A stretch of DNA of 64,000 nt from positions 50,778,001 to 50,842,000 of the forward strand of contig CM075101.1 in the NCBI GenBank assembly GCA_037576195.1. Reading direction: 5' to 3'. Of this stretch, positions 12,473-22,275 are shown one piece after another. Each line of letters begins with the position of its first letter. Position 1 is the first letter of the stretch. The position numbers and the translations under genes are program-made. Origin of the DNA: Phytoseiulus persimilis (Eukaryota > Arthropoda > Arachnida > Mesostigmata > Phytoseiidae). The notes beneath the pieces are model-generated. The model did no database searches. It saw only the letters and a program-made list of their open reading frames with translations, and was not told where the DNA came from.

Positions 12473-12809
12473 GACAGCCCCTCTACCCTGAGTGAATCCA
12501 GGTATAGGTCCCGGCTCGTTGGCCGTGTGGCATAAACCAACGCCTTGGGTGCCACGCTAAGCTAGCAATCGCGGGTTCGATCCCCGGCCGGGACAACAAA
12601 TTTCTTATGTGGTAAAAAGAGGATTTAATTCATATCAGAATTAAATCTGAACCATCTTAAGACCCAAGCCCACCGCCCGCAATGGGATTTGCGAGGCGAT
12701 AGGGAGTGTTACTGAAGCAATACCGAAAGGTGATTCCGGGACACTTCTGAGGGCTGGCTGAGAGGTTCAGCCGGAAAACAAAAGAAAAGGTCCCTATCGG
12801 CCTGTCACA
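12473..12809 (+). repeat. truncated 5' LTR, split by SINE
   Basis: The segments 12473-12512 and 12788-12809 together match the end of the 3' LTR (18130-18172), with ...GAGTGAATCCAG.TATAGGTCCC joined to CTATCGGCCTGTCACA. The SINE lies exactly at the joint, with AGGTCCC duplicated on both sides. The first ~340 bp of the LTR are absent. Confidence 0.75.
12513..12787 (+). mobile_element. tRNA-derived SINE, copy 1
   Basis: The 5' end resembles a tRNA gene. It has an internal pol III A box TGGCCGTGTGG at about 12520 and a consensus B box GGTTCGATCCC at about 12573. About 190 bp of tRNA-unrelated body ends in GGTTCAGCCGGAAAACAAAAG. A second copy at 36252-36520 is about 94 percent identical by eye over the whole length. 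The insertion split the gypsy 5' LTR, and the 3' LTR shows the empty site. AGGTCCC (perhaps ATAGGTCCC on one side) flanks both ends as the target duplication. The SINE is therefore younger than the retrotransposon. It is not counted as a tRNA gene because the tRNA fold is incomplete. Confidence 0.85.
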
Positions 12810-12919
12810 AAGCAGCGGTGGGATTCCTCAGAGTGAAGTGGTGGACGAGTGAGTGAGGCAAGGTGCATAGACATCGAAGACGAGGTCAAGGTTACGGACC
12901 GTAACGGAAGACGGACGCA

Positions 12920-14092
12920 ATGAAGGATCTCAGGCAGGAGATCGAACAGCTCAAGAAGCTCTTGGAGAAGAAGAATGCAGGAGCGGCAGACTCCGGAAGG
13001 ATGGGAGGAGAATGGAAGGAGACCGCGAAAGCTGTTGAGCAGTTTCCGGGAGCAACGATCACTGAGGCGAGCGAGTGGCTTGAGGACCTCATTGGAGCGA
13101 AGGACGCCGGTGTTTGGTCTCGGGAATTCACCCGTTCAGTGCTGCTTGGGCGGATGACTGATTCCGCGAAGTATTGGCACCGCGAATACGGAACGAAGGC
13201 CGTAGATTTTTAGTAATGGGTAGGAGCTTTCAAGGAGGCGTACATACTTCAAGACAATAAGATGGAATTATTGGAGGAGATTCAAAGAATCAGGCAGGAA
13301 AAAGGGGGGACGGTAGAGCGAGATGTCAGGGGAGAACGTTTGCCACCAGCGGACCGACGGGAAACGAGGCCCGGAGCAGGAGTGACTTGCTATATTTGTC
13401 GGAGGGAAGGACACAAGCAGATGAACTGCCCGGACAGAAGGGAGCGTCGCGCGGTAGAAGGATACCCGAGTCGGCCACGAAGGCCGGATTCGTACGGAGG
13501 ATCACCAAGAGGAAATTCCGGAGATTGGCAAAGACAGCCGACGGACGATTCGAGACAGCGCGGCAGGTACGACACGAGAGGCCAACCAGGCCCATCAGGA
13601 GGTGGACATCGCGAACTGACGTGGAGAGAGACGGCAACACCGGGAACCGGACCAATCGTTTGTGGTCGATGCAAACCAACCGGTCACCATGCGAGGGAAT
13701 GCAGACGAGCTCGCCGAATAACAGCGACCGGAGACCACGAAGGGCGGACACTGCCAGAAGTCGAAGAGCCTGCACCAGAAGTTTGCCAGATCCTAGATGG
13801 ACCCGCGGGAGTCGAGGCTGAAGAGGAAGACAGGGGAAGCAAAACTGTCCGAGTTAACGGGATCGAATGGCAAGCGAGAGTGGACACCGGAGCGCAGCTG
13901 AGCGCCATTCCTCAGAGTGCGGCGGAGGCTCTCAACTCGGAGATCAGCCCAGGAACAGTTCGACGAGTTCGAGGAGTAGGCGGAGGTTGCAACACGCTAG
14001 GTCAAGCGACAGCAAGTCTAGCGGTGGACGGCATCGAGGCGAAGAAAGTCACGTTGACGGTCTTGCCGAGCGAGGCGATGGAAGGAGAATAA
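12920..14092 (+). pseudogene. gag: gypsy gag and protease region
   Basis: The N-terminal coiled-coil-like part (12920-13213) starts MKDLRQEIEQLKKLLEKK and hits a stop after about 97 codons. The frame then resumes at 13262. Two CCHC zinc knuckles follow, CYICRREGHKQMNC and CGRCKPTGHHARECR, typical of nucleocapsid. A retropepsin active site is read as RVDTGAQLSAIP. The 13262-14092 frame ends 9 nt before the RT frame resumes. The stop after the first part and missing capsid sequence make the copy defective. Confidence 0.75.
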
Positions 14093-14100
14093 ATTGCCCT

Positions 14101-15660
14101 GTACGAACTACACAGGGAGGCCTGACAGTTCCAGTCGCAAACTCGGGAGAATACGAGCTCATCTTGAAGCCAGGGACAATCGTGGCTAGAGGAACCTTAG
14201 TGGACGAAGAAGATCTTTTCAGGCTGAAGAAGAAGGCGAGCGTCGGACCCGCACTGCCGAAGGCCGTGCAGGATAGGTTGATGACGATGGTCAACAAATA
14301 TCGGGAGGTTGTCGCGACATCGATGGTAGAACTAGGTCGGACGTCATGGGCCGAATTCGACATCAACGAAGTGGAAGGAAGTCAGCCGGTCCGAGCCAAG
14401 CCATATCATTTGGCGGCACCGGAGAAGGAAGCGCTTGAAGAAATCATCAAGAAGATGAGGGATGCAGACATTATCGCACCATCGCAGTCGCCGTACGCGA
14501 GTCCGGTTTTGCTCGTCAAGAAGGCGGACGGAAGTTGGAGGATGGTCATCGACTATCGGAAGCTGAATTCACAGACGGTGCGACTGAATTTTCCTTTACC
14601 ACTCATTGACGAGATCCTAGACGAGATAGGAGGCTATGTATTCGAAATTCGATTTGGCGTGGGGATTCATCCAAATCCCAATGAAAAAGAAGGCGGCAGA
14701 AGAAGCAGCATTCGTGACACCATGAGGTCACTTTGAGCCGAAGTTGATGATGGGACTCTGCAACGCACCAGCAGCATTCCAGGAATTGATGATGAGGGTC
14801 AGGGATAGAATCAGGTCCCGGCAGACATTTCCATTCTTGGATGACCTGATTACAGCATCAGACTTCTACACCGATCATCTTGACAGGATCGAGGAGATTT
14901 TCACAGCGCTGAAGGCAGCGGGGTTAACGATAAGATTGAAGAAATGCTTCAGGACATCGGTTAAATTTCTTGGATTCTCAGTGGCGAAGGATGGAATCAA
15001 GCCAGGAACTCAAAAGCTCGGGGCGGTCTGGGAGTTCAAGCAACCGAAGGAAGTTCACGCCCTGAAAAGATTCCTCGGGCTGACATCGTTCTTCAGAAGG
15101 TTCGTGAAGGATCACGCAACTATAGCATGTCCGCTGACGGAGTTGCTGAGGAAGGAGGCGAAGTTCGATTGGAGGAAGGATTGCGAAGAGGCGTCCGCGA
15201 AGCTGAAGGCGTCGCTTAAAGGAGCATCGTTGGCTCGTTTCGAAAGAGGGAGACAAACTCAACTACACACAGATGCTTCACTTGTCGGCCTTGGCAATAC
15301 TGATGCAGGAAGCCGAAGGGAAGTGGAGAATGTTCTTCGCAATAAGCAGGAAGCTTTCGGACACAGAGCGAAATTCGACGAAGTTGGAACAACTTGCGGT
15401 AGTCTGGGCAATGGAGAGTTCCCGGCATTACTTGCTGGGGATCCCGTTCGTTGTGGTGAGCGACTGTGTAGCGGTCTCAGCCCTGAAAGCAGAAGGAGGA
15501 TCCGCACAACTGAACCGTTGGCCCAGCCGAATCGCGGAGTTCACGTTCGAAGTCAAACATCGACCATGGATAGGCATGGCGCACGTGGATGCTTTGTCGC
15601 GAGAACCGCATGAAGAAGCTCAAGAAACGGAAGACGTAGACTTACCAACGGTGAACGAAT
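14101..15660 (+). pseudogene. pol: gypsy reverse transcriptase and RNase H
   Basis: RT fingers and palm are read as SPYASPVLLVKKADGSWRMV and IDYRKLNSQTVRLNFPLP. A frameshift at about 14640 is followed by a stop near 14735. The second frame (14744-15290) contains LMMGLCNAPAAFQ-type sequence and the catalytic FLDDL box at about 14834-14848, then FLGLTSFFRRF. RNase H begins TQLHTDASLVGLG. A further frame change near 15300 leads to FFAISRKLSDTE and KHRPWIGMAHVDALSREP, the RNase H and connection end. At least two frameshifts mean no intact polyprotein. Confidence 0.85.
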
Positions 15661-17026
15661 GGAGTTGCTCAGGGGGAGGTATTGGTTCCCGAAAATGAAG
15701 AAGTATACGAAGTTTCATTTGCGAGCGTGCTCGGATTGCATCTATAACAAGGAGAAAAGTGGCGAGGCAGAATGCCTCACGAACATCATTCGATCGGGGA
15801 GACGACCATTTGAGAAGGTTTTCATCGATCACCTTGGACCGCTGATGAAGTCAAATGAGAAGGAACACAACATAGCGTTGGTCGACGGATTCACGAAATT
15901 CGTTCTTCTGGGAGCAAAGTCTAGCACTAAGACGAAAGAAGTGATCAAGTTCTTGAAGGATTTCTTCAAAATGTATGGCAAGCCAGCGAGAATCGTCTCA
16001 GACAGAGGATCGGCATTCACATCGAAGGATTCCGAGGAACTGCTGAAGGAAAATGGAATCACTCACGTCGGAATTAGCACACAACATGCATGTGCGAACG
16101 GTCAGGTGGAGCGCCTGAACAAGGAGATAGCTAGGTTGTTGAGATCCTTGAGTGAAAAGGAGGATCACAGCGATTGGTCATAAAAGCTGAAGGACGCGCA
16201 GATGTGGCTAAACACAAGTATGTCTAGGAGCTTAGGGAAATCCCCATTCGAGGTGTTACATGGATATTTGCCGCGAATAAATAATCATGACCAAGTGTTT
16301 GAGGGGGCTCAGGAAAAGGTTTGGACACCCGCGGAGGAAGTTCAGGACGAAATTAGGGGAGTTCTCAGGAAGAGTCAGGAACGGTTTAAGTACCATAGTG
16401 ACTTGCGGAAGAAGAATACACGTTCGCTTAAACGTAGGGGATGTCGTTTTCGTGAAACGGTTGCCATTGCCAACGGGTCAGCCAACCAAACTTCAGCGGA
16501 AGTTCAGGGGTCGCATGACCATAACACAAGTCCTAGCCAAGGATTCGTACGAATTGATGGAGCTCGGAGCGAATCAAAACTACGTTTGCACAGCTCATAG
16601 TTCACAGTTGAAGTGGTACCAAGTTGGAACTTCCAACCTCACAACGAGGAAGACATCGAGGAAGATGAGGAAGACACAGGAGAGGAGGCGCAGAAGGATG
16701 TAAACACAGGAGTCTCCAACGATATCTTGAACGAGAGCGACACGCAGCCCATGGATTGGTCTTCTGTCACGACACCAAGACCACCGATGCGATTCGAAGG
16801 AGAATACCGAGACAGGTCACAGTTGTCATCGGAAGGCGATTCATCAGCGAATTCAGCGGAAGTGGAAGCGGACATTCAGACAACGCAGCATGGAAAACCC
16901 AGGAGAACGGTAGATTTGAACTCAGCGATTATAGAGTCTCCAGGCGAGGATAGATTAGAACCTCAACGTAGGCAGCAGCCTTCTAGGCAGGTCAAGTTTA
17001 GACCCGGGTCCAGATATTCGAAGTAG
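15659..17026 (+). pseudogene. pol: gypsy integrase and pol C-terminus
   Basis: The HHCC zinc region ends CSDCIYNKEKSG. The core has the first Asp in KVFIDHLGPLMKS, the second in ARIVSDRGSAF and the Glu in NGQVERLNKEI, giving a complete D,D-E set. A stop (TAA) after about 16180 interrupts the core end. Reading then continues as MWLNTSMSRSLGKSPFEVLH, a usual gypsy integrase continuation. The last part (16613-17026) is an acidic, Ser/Thr-rich tail, probably the poorly conserved pol C-terminus. Confidence 0.8.
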
Positions 17027-17287
17027 TTCTGTTGAGGACAACAGCGCAGGTAGGTGTGCCGAGCGATTAGGTATGAAGTAAACAATGCAGGAAAATCAGC
17101 TCGAAGTACAGCGGCAAGGTTCAAATCAAGATGAAAATCGAGGCGCAAGAAGGCGCGCAAGAAGATTGAGACCGTGACGTAAGAGGGCGCAGCGATCTAT
17201 CTCGAGCTTCATCTTGGAAGGAAAGGAGAGCAACGGTCTTTTCTGTTTCGAACTTTGTCGGAGACACACGCATCCGCATTCCGCGAC

Positions 17288-17767
17288 ATGGAACTCTGCG
17301 GAGCCTGCGGCGACAATAGGCATCAGACAGGTTTCTCGGCCTGCGCGGCGCTGAGGGCAACATGCTTGTTGTGCCGAAGAGTGGGCCATTTCGGAAGATT
17401 ATGCCCGGAGCGACCTCCAGCGGGAAGATCCAGGGCTGTGCAACAAGTGGAGCCACGAGGTGAAGCCTCTGCGACGGCGAGGGAGCAAGAAGAGGATCCT
17501 GCTCGCACCACGGAGGAGAACGAGGCACCGGAGGAACAAGTGCAGGAGCAAGTGGAGGAGCGAGCGTCAGCATTTCGAGGGCGCATTTCGGTCATGACGG
17601 CCCAAACGCAATTGATTTGGGAAGGGACGCCGTTGAGTTCCGATGTCGAGGTCCGGGGAGCGGTCCAAGCCGGGTGCAGCTTCTACATCGACGGGCGGGC
17701 GATGATACGGCTCGACCGAGAGGGAACAATCCGCATCGCGGCGTCAATCGAAAGGAGTCAACAATAA
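17288..17767 (+). CDS. extra ORF of the LTR element with Cys/His knuckle
   Basis: An intact ORF of 159 codons lies between pol and the 3' LTR, ending 7 bp before the LTR. An ATG at 17288 starts MELCGACGDNRHQTG. A Cys-rich start leads into a CCHC knuckle CLLCRRVGHFGRLC. A Glu-rich middle (EEQVQEQVEERASAF) and a compact C-terminal domain, containing IWEGTPLSSDVEVRGAV, follow. The position is where errantivirus-like elements carry env, but there is no signal peptide or membrane span, so this is not an envelope. A duplicated nucleocapsid, a captured host gene, or an antisense/accessory protein are possible. It is intact while gag and pol are broken, which may be chance given its short length. Confidence 0.6.
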   Translation: MELCGACGDNRHQTGFSACAALRATCLLCRRVGHFGRLCPERPPAGRSRAVQQVEPRGEASATAREQEEDPARTTEENEAPEEQVQEQVEERASAFRGRISVMTAQTQLIWEGTPLSSDVEVRGAVQAGCSFYIDGRAMIRLDREGTIRIAASIERSQQ

Positions 17768-17773
17768 AACTAT

Positions 17774-18172
17774 TGTGACAGATTAGTGTACGCTCGCGCA
17801 CAACTAGAGTCATCATTCAGCCCAGAGAGTTCCAGGTTAGCATATGCCAGGAGGCATTACGACTAGGGTAGCATGGTCGAATGTAACAGCCAGTTGGATT
17901 CTGGAGGAGAGCTAGCTAGAATGTTCTCTGGAGATGCATGTCGGAAGCGGCAATGCCGGCGGCTCGACATGGGAAAGGGATGCGGCGTTGACGAGAGAAG
18001 CCGCCAGTAGCTGGAAGCAGAGAGTAGAGAGAGCCGTGAACGGGGTGAAGGACCGTGGCTGCCTATCGAGGAGCCGGTCGAGAAGGAGTGAAATAAAGAG
18101 AAGTTGAACTATAAGTGCACTGTCCCTCTTCCCTGAGTGAATCCAGATATAGGTCCCTATCGGCCTGTCACA
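17774..18172 (+). repeat. 3' LTR (399 bp)
   Basis: Begins TGTGACAG and ends CTGTCACA, an 8-bp inverted terminal repeat. Its last part matches the 5' LTR fragment ending at 12809 and shows the uninterrupted site of SINE copy 1. The preceding purine-rich GAAAGGAGTCAACAATAAAA may serve as polypurine tract. Confidence 0.8.
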
Positions 18173-18286
18173 GGATGGAGATCACTCGTTACCAACATGC
18201 TCAAGTAAGACACGTACATTGTTCAGACAAATACCAAGTCTTGCGTAGATGGCCGGCTCGGCTTTTAAAAATCGCCTGATCGTTCA

Positions 18287-18910
18287 CTATCCATGGAACC
18301 GAGGTGAGCTCTGTCGGTTGTGTGTGGTGGCTCTCGTCGATGTTGATCTAGTTGACCCCACTGTAGGGTGAGGTTTTATATGAATTGTGCTCTCCGTATA
18401 GCTCAGCTCTCCTTGGGTTGATTCAAGACGTAGGGGTGTCGCTTCCGTCGTGGAATTTCGAGATGTTGTATGAGGTGAGGTGATGAAAAGGACAACGATG
18501 ATGATGGAGAGGCCCGTTACGATAGATATCCTTATCGGCAAAGGTAATGGAGACTTTGATCGCTTTCTCTTGGGTATAACGGGCGGGACCAAGTCTTGCG
18601 TACGTTTCAATGAGATGTCAGGAGAGGCTTTCTTGAACGGTGGTTCAGGGGCATCCTTGACGGATCTTTTCTTGCCCATCAGGTTGCGAGGTTCCAGCAA
18701 ATCTCGAGATCGAGCTGCAGAATGAGACTCATGGGTTGATGAGAGCACACTCTTGGTAGTGCAAGCTCCGCTGGTTTCCGGCTCCGGTGTCAATATCCAC
18801 GTCAAAGAGGAGTCTGAAGTTCTCGCTTCTACAACTTCACGGATTTTCGCCGTTTTCGCCACCTGTCCGACAGATACTGACTTTGGGACTCTACTTTTCT
18901 CTGAATGCAT
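18287..18910 (-). CDS. predicted single-pass membrane protein, Ser/Thr-rich ectodomain
   Basis: An uninterrupted 207-codon ORF starts at a true ATG. The first ~120 residues are basic and Ser-rich (RNLMGKKRSVKDAPEPPFKK; PKRKRSKSPLPLP). Then comes one hydrophobic span of about 20 residues (ISIVTGLSIIIVVLFITS), followed by a Ser/Thr-rich tail of about 60 residues (TSRNSTTEATPL; RSTSTRATTHNRQS). A basic N-terminal side and an O-glycosylation-like C-terminal side suggest type II orientation. No recognised family. It lies between two transposons and no introns are needed. The antisense frame is only partly open, which favours this strand. Confidence 0.45.
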   Translation of the reverse strand: MHSEKSRVPKSVSVGQVAKTAKIREVVEARTSDSSLTWILTPEPETSGACTTKSVLSSTHESHSAARSRDLLEPRNLMGKKRSVKDAPEPPFKKASPDISLKRTQDLVPPVIPKRKRSKSPLPLPIRISIVTGLSIIIVVLFITSPHTTSRNSTTEATPLRLESTQGELSYTESTIHIKPHPTVGSTRSTSTRATTHNRQSSPRFHG

Positions 18911-19393
18911 GTCCAGAGTTGAGTCAAAAGTGTTTTACATGAGTCTGATAGTCTCACTTTGCCATCACAGGGCTTAAGATTTCTCACATCGTTGTTTCTA
19001 CTTGTACGGCAATCGAGTCGACAAGGTTCGGGTTCCTTCAGAGCTAATCTATCTGTACAGTTCCTCTCAATTCCGCGGCGTGCAAAGCTCAAGAATGCTG
19101 AGCTCAATCTTTCTTTGCTATCGAGGCTTATCCTCACTATGGATCAAGAAAAGTAGAAGCTGGTTTCGGAACATTTCCGGCAGCTCCAGCGCCGCGGCTC
19201 CTCATGTACTCATGCCGCTATTCCAGGTGCTCCTTTCCAGTTGCTGACGGCTCAGATTAACGAAGAGGCCACTCCAAAGAGCGCCCAAGCTAACCTCGCT
19301 GGTGGCACGGTAGACTGTGACCGTATTTGATTAACTCTTCGTAACGAATCTCCTTATATTGATCGAGGGCGTTCGGCGACACAATTTGTCGCA

Positions 19394-19657
19394 TCATGGA
19401 GAGAGAAGCTCGGTAAGCTTATACATCAACGGGAAAAACGGGAGGAAATCCACATGAATGAAAGACGGATAAACGCCGGGGCAACGGCTCCAAACTTGTC
19501 GAAACCTGGTATACTCATCGGCGCGATCCGGCACCAATTTTGGTGCTGTAGAACTCGCGCTGCACAGTGATTCGAATGCGTTTTTTTGTTCAGCGTGTCC
19601 GAAGAACCGCAAATCCTGCTTCAGATGCTTCAAGTGCGAGAGATCAATCGTGAACAC
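19394..19657 (-). CDS. hypothetical exon
   Basis: The minus frame contains FTIDLSHLKHLKQDLRFFGH and YTRFRQVWSRCPGVYPSF, of ordinary protein composition. The first methionine is a GTG, so this is more likely an exon than a whole gene. Leu/His spacing at the start recalls one LRR strand-turn but is not diagnostic. It lies just outside the left TIR of the neighbouring DNA transposon. Confidence 0.25.
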   Translation of the reverse strand: MFTIDLSHLKHLKQDLRFFGHAEQKNAFESLCSASSTAPKLVPDRADEYTRFRQVWSRCPGVYPSFIHVDFLPFFPLMYKLTELLSP

Positions 19658-19783
19658 ATGTTGTCAACGACGACGGATACCGTCGACAGCGATCATGAAG
19701 CCCTGAGCCATTTGAACCGCTGGTTCGGAGGAGAGGGCGCCAATCATGGTTATGAATAACTTCGAACATTGCGACGACTTACC

Positions 19784-20091
19784 AGGAGTGTGCACCAACT
19801 GTCCCACGCCGATTTTGATGATGCATATACAGGTATGTGGGGTGCCCCGGGGGTAGCACAGAGGCGTATGGATCTTTTCCCATGAGACCCTGGGGCCTCA
19901 AAAAATGAAGATGAAATTCGTGAGATAATCATCATCATAACATCCCTTAGCCCTGCTCAAAAGTACATTCTCATGCTTTCTCGGTCTCGAAACGGGTCAG
20001 AATCGAGAGTAAGATGCTCGATACATCCCCTCCTGTATGCGTCACGTCGGGAAACGTCATTTGGAAGAAAAAGAGTACCGAGTTCATATTC
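19784..20091 (+). repeat. left TIR, outer part
   Basis: Complementary to 24868-24550 with scattered mismatches and one short gap. The TIR resumes after the insertion at about 22872-22940 (CACAGCCTGAAAAACGGAAC, GCTTCATGGATGGAGTC), so its full length is about 375 bp. Confidence 0.8.
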
Positions 20092-20400
20092 CAAAGGAAC
20101 CTACAGTGGAGCGTAGAACATCTCGATGGTATTAGGTACATATTAGAATTTCTATATCTCAGACCTATACAAGACAAAGAGACAGTAATTGCAACGAACG
20201 AAATCGCCAACGCAGACATAAGCACTTTAATGCGTGAGGCCATTGCATCGTGTACGTCAGCCGACGACGCATTCATGCACATGTTATCAAGATCAATGAA
20301 TCTCGCTCTGAAAAACTATAGAAATGTTCGATACATGCTGCAGTTCATGAACAGTCGTCCTCGAGTTGGAATCGAAACTATAATCTCGAATCCAAAATGA
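20092..20400 (+). CDS. truncated ORF with two internal repeats
   Basis: Open from the left edge of the insertion to TGA at 20398-20400, about 102 codons. Two related units can be seen: HLDGIRYILEFLYLRP...ETVIATNE and NYRNVRYMLQFMNSRP...ETIISNPK, each helical in character. The frame continues into TIR sequence on the left, so the true N-terminus is missing. Unknown family. Confidence 0.4.
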   Translation, partial: QRNLQWSVEHLDGIRYILEFLYLRPIQDKETVIATNEIANADISTLMREAIASCTSADDAFMHMLSRSMNLALKNYRNVRYMLQFMNSRPRVGIETIISNPK

Positions 20401-20631
20401 ATCAGCAACGGTGAGCCACCCACAACAACTGTGTCATTCATTGATCCGTGAAGTAGATAGATATCACCATCGTACCGAAATCAAACAAACGCACTCGATG
20501 ACTAGCAACGCATACATATATATCGACCAATATCTATCTCCAATCCGACAATAGTCCACTCACAAACAGAACCCTCAAGTGGACGATTAAACTACAGCGT
20601 CGAGTTTATTATTATGAACATCGATTCCAAG

Positions 20632-20883
20632 TCAATTCTTAGAGCAACCAGGAGTGTTAATACCGGCAAACACATCGTCCGTACAGTTGCCAAGTGTACG
20701 GATAGGTGTGCTTGAAATTGGAATATCACAGTCAGGAATATCACAGTCGTCATCAGCAAACCCCTCTACATCGATCATGACATTGTCCCCGCAGTCATCT
20801 GCCATGATCAGGACAGGGAGAGAGTCACATCCTACTGCCGCCATTCCGACTGGCGGCACATTAGATCCACCCACATCGACCAT
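20632..20883 (-). CDS. small Asp-rich ORF in AT-rich insertion
   Basis: 83 codons, Asp/Cys-rich (DDDCDIPDCDIPISS). The antisense frame is Ser/Thr-rich and also open, so which strand codes is unclear. The repeated GATATTCC motif causes a short internal duplication. Confidence 0.2.
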   Translation of the reverse strand: MVDVGGSNVPPVGMAAVGCDSLPVLIMADDCGDNVMIDVEGFADDDCDIPDCDIPISSTPIRTLGNCTDDVFAGINTPGCSKN

Positions 20884-20983
20884 GACATCGTCGACTGTTG
20901 TGGTTCTGGCATTCGGATCGTCGCCACTGAATATGTGAGTGGAGGATCCTTCATGTGCCTCCGGCCCGTCTCTATACAGCTCT

Positions 20984-21451
20984 TCAAAAAACGACGAGAA
21001 CGATCGGTGGAGTCTGGAAAGCGTCTCGTTTCCGAATGAAATCTATCGCCATCTTGTACGTCTTGCACTTGGCGATCGCTTCGATGATTGATTCCCGAGC
21101 CAAGTCAAACCATAATAAGTGGCGTTTTCCCCTGGCTAGGTTTCGGTATTTTTTTAGAACTCTTGAAGACTGCATAACAGACACAGTCTTCGTTGGTGGG
21201 TTTGCCTTCGATTGCACCCGTTTTTTCGTTAACTGAAATGGCGATGGTGCGTCCGAAATCGACCTCGGATCTTCTTGCGACGCCAATCCTGAACCCGCCA
21301 CAGTACAGTCGGCCAGACTGGATCGATTTCTAATCGACTTGAAGGGGTCTGTCCACTTCTTTTCCGACCGTACACTCTTCGACTCCTTCAAATTCTGCTT
21401 TGCAGACGGATCGGTCCGCGAACCTGGGTATGTCATCGTGGGCCAGGTCAT
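20984..21451 (-). CDS. unknown ORF in AT-rich insertion
   Basis: 155 codons. The N-terminal part is Ser/Lys-rich. The C-terminal 65 residues are compact and basic, with SSRVLKKYRNLARGKRHLLW and ARESIIEAIAKCKTYKMAID. It partly overlaps a second minus frame (21569-21330) that may be joined to it. No family recognised. Confidence 0.35.
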   Translation of the reverse strand: MTWPTMTYPGSRTDPSAKQNLKESKSVRSEKKWTDPFKSIRNRSSLADCTVAGSGLASQEDPRSISDAPSPFQLTKKRVQSKANPPTKTVSVMQSSRVLKKYRNLARGKRHLLWFDLARESIIEAIAKCKTYKMAIDFIRKRDAFQTPPIVLVVF

Positions 21452-21584
21452 ATTTTTGAATCCGTTCCGCGCTGTTCAGTATAGTCACCACAATCGACTG
21501 ATCTTCTTCGATTGGCAACTGCGGATTTCGTGAGATTGAGACACTCGAGACTCTTGCGGATACAGTCATCGGTTTACACAGACA

Positions 21585-21794
21585 ATGGTTAGAAACTACA
21601 AAACTACACGGGAACCTATCGAGAAAAACACAGAGTACCTACTAACTTTTGTTGATGACACTTTTTTGTTTGTCGATGAGAAGTCAAACAGTAACGGAAT
21701 ACCACCCATAGGCTCTCACTACACACCCATTATATATGAAACCAACCAACAACAAGTTACCAAGTATTGTCAGTCAAGTTGGCCGACACCCTGA
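21585..21794 (+). CDS. small unknown ORF in AT-rich insertion
   Basis: An ATG ORF of 69 codons containing EYLLTFVDDTFLFVDEKS; protein-like but short. It lies in the gap between the two minus-strand ORF groups. No motif recognised. Confidence 0.25.
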   Translation: MVRNYKTTREPIEKNTEYLLTFVDDTFLFVDEKSNSNGIPPIGSHYTPIIYETNQQQVTKYCQSSWPTP

Positions 21795-22071
21795 TCTAAT
21801 CATCAAAGACCATACAGCAATGTAATATTGACAATAGAACACAACGTGTTTATTTCATCTTCCTCTAGACAATATGGATACTTCTATATGGGTTACAAAC
21901 TCGGCGAAACCGAATGTCGGTCTGCCTGAGCTTGTCATCGCCAAATCCTTCGAATGTCGTCTGGTCCAATGCTTGCCAAATACCCAAAAGACCAATAGCA
22001 GCTCATGTTCTTTCGGCGTATTAGAACTCCTAGTGTACTTCCATCGACTCGGGCAGAGACAACACGAATAG

Positions 22072-22275
22072 TTATACCAATTCTTCGACCCGATCGGCAT
22101 TTTTTACAAAGAACCGTAGCCCATTGAACGGAGGCGTCAAAATTGTAAAGTCCCCAGAAGAGGTCAACACGCTCTCAACGTCGTGTGAATACCGTTCCAA
22201 CATAACCAAGAAGGCAACGTTTACCGATCTCGGATGCAGTCCACGGAAGAATTCGACAAAACGAACAGTGAACAT
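22072..22275 (-). CDS. unknown ORF abutting upstream ORF
   Basis: 67 codons starting ATG at 22275 immediately after the TAG of the upstream ORF (TAGATG). Contains FVEFFRGLHPRSVNVAFLVM. Zero-spacing neighbours on one strand are typical of compact viral or bacterial genomes rather than of this animal genome. A single longer gene broken by a nonsense mutation plus frame change is the alternative. Confidence 0.4.
   Translation of the reverse strand: MFTVRFVEFFRGLHPRSVNVAFLVMLERYSHDVESVLTSSGDFTILTPPFNGLRFFVKNADRVEELV

Larger units (their letters stand above)
12473..18172 (+). mobile_element. Ty3/gypsy-type LTR retrotransposon with extra 3' ORF
   Basis: Order of parts: truncated 5' LTR, gag with zinc knuckles, aspartic protease, reverse transcriptase, RNase H, integrase, an additional zinc-knuckle ORF, then a complete 399-bp 3' LTR. 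The domain order (RT-RH before integrase) is that of Ty3/gypsy elements. Several frameshifts and stops break gag and pol. The 5' LTR keeps only its last ~60 bp and is split by a SINE. The LTR ends are TGTGACAG...CTGTCACA. No target duplication can be tested because the 5' end is gone. Confidence 0.85.

Noticed and set aside
12513-12600. tRNA gene
   Set aside because: A and B boxes are present, but the anticodon arm does not fold properly and the same sequence with a shared body occurs at 36252. It is the head of a SINE.
13326-13775. 149-codon minus ORF in gag
   Set aside because: Shadow of the gag zinc-knuckle region, whose plus frame has clear CCHC and protease motifs.
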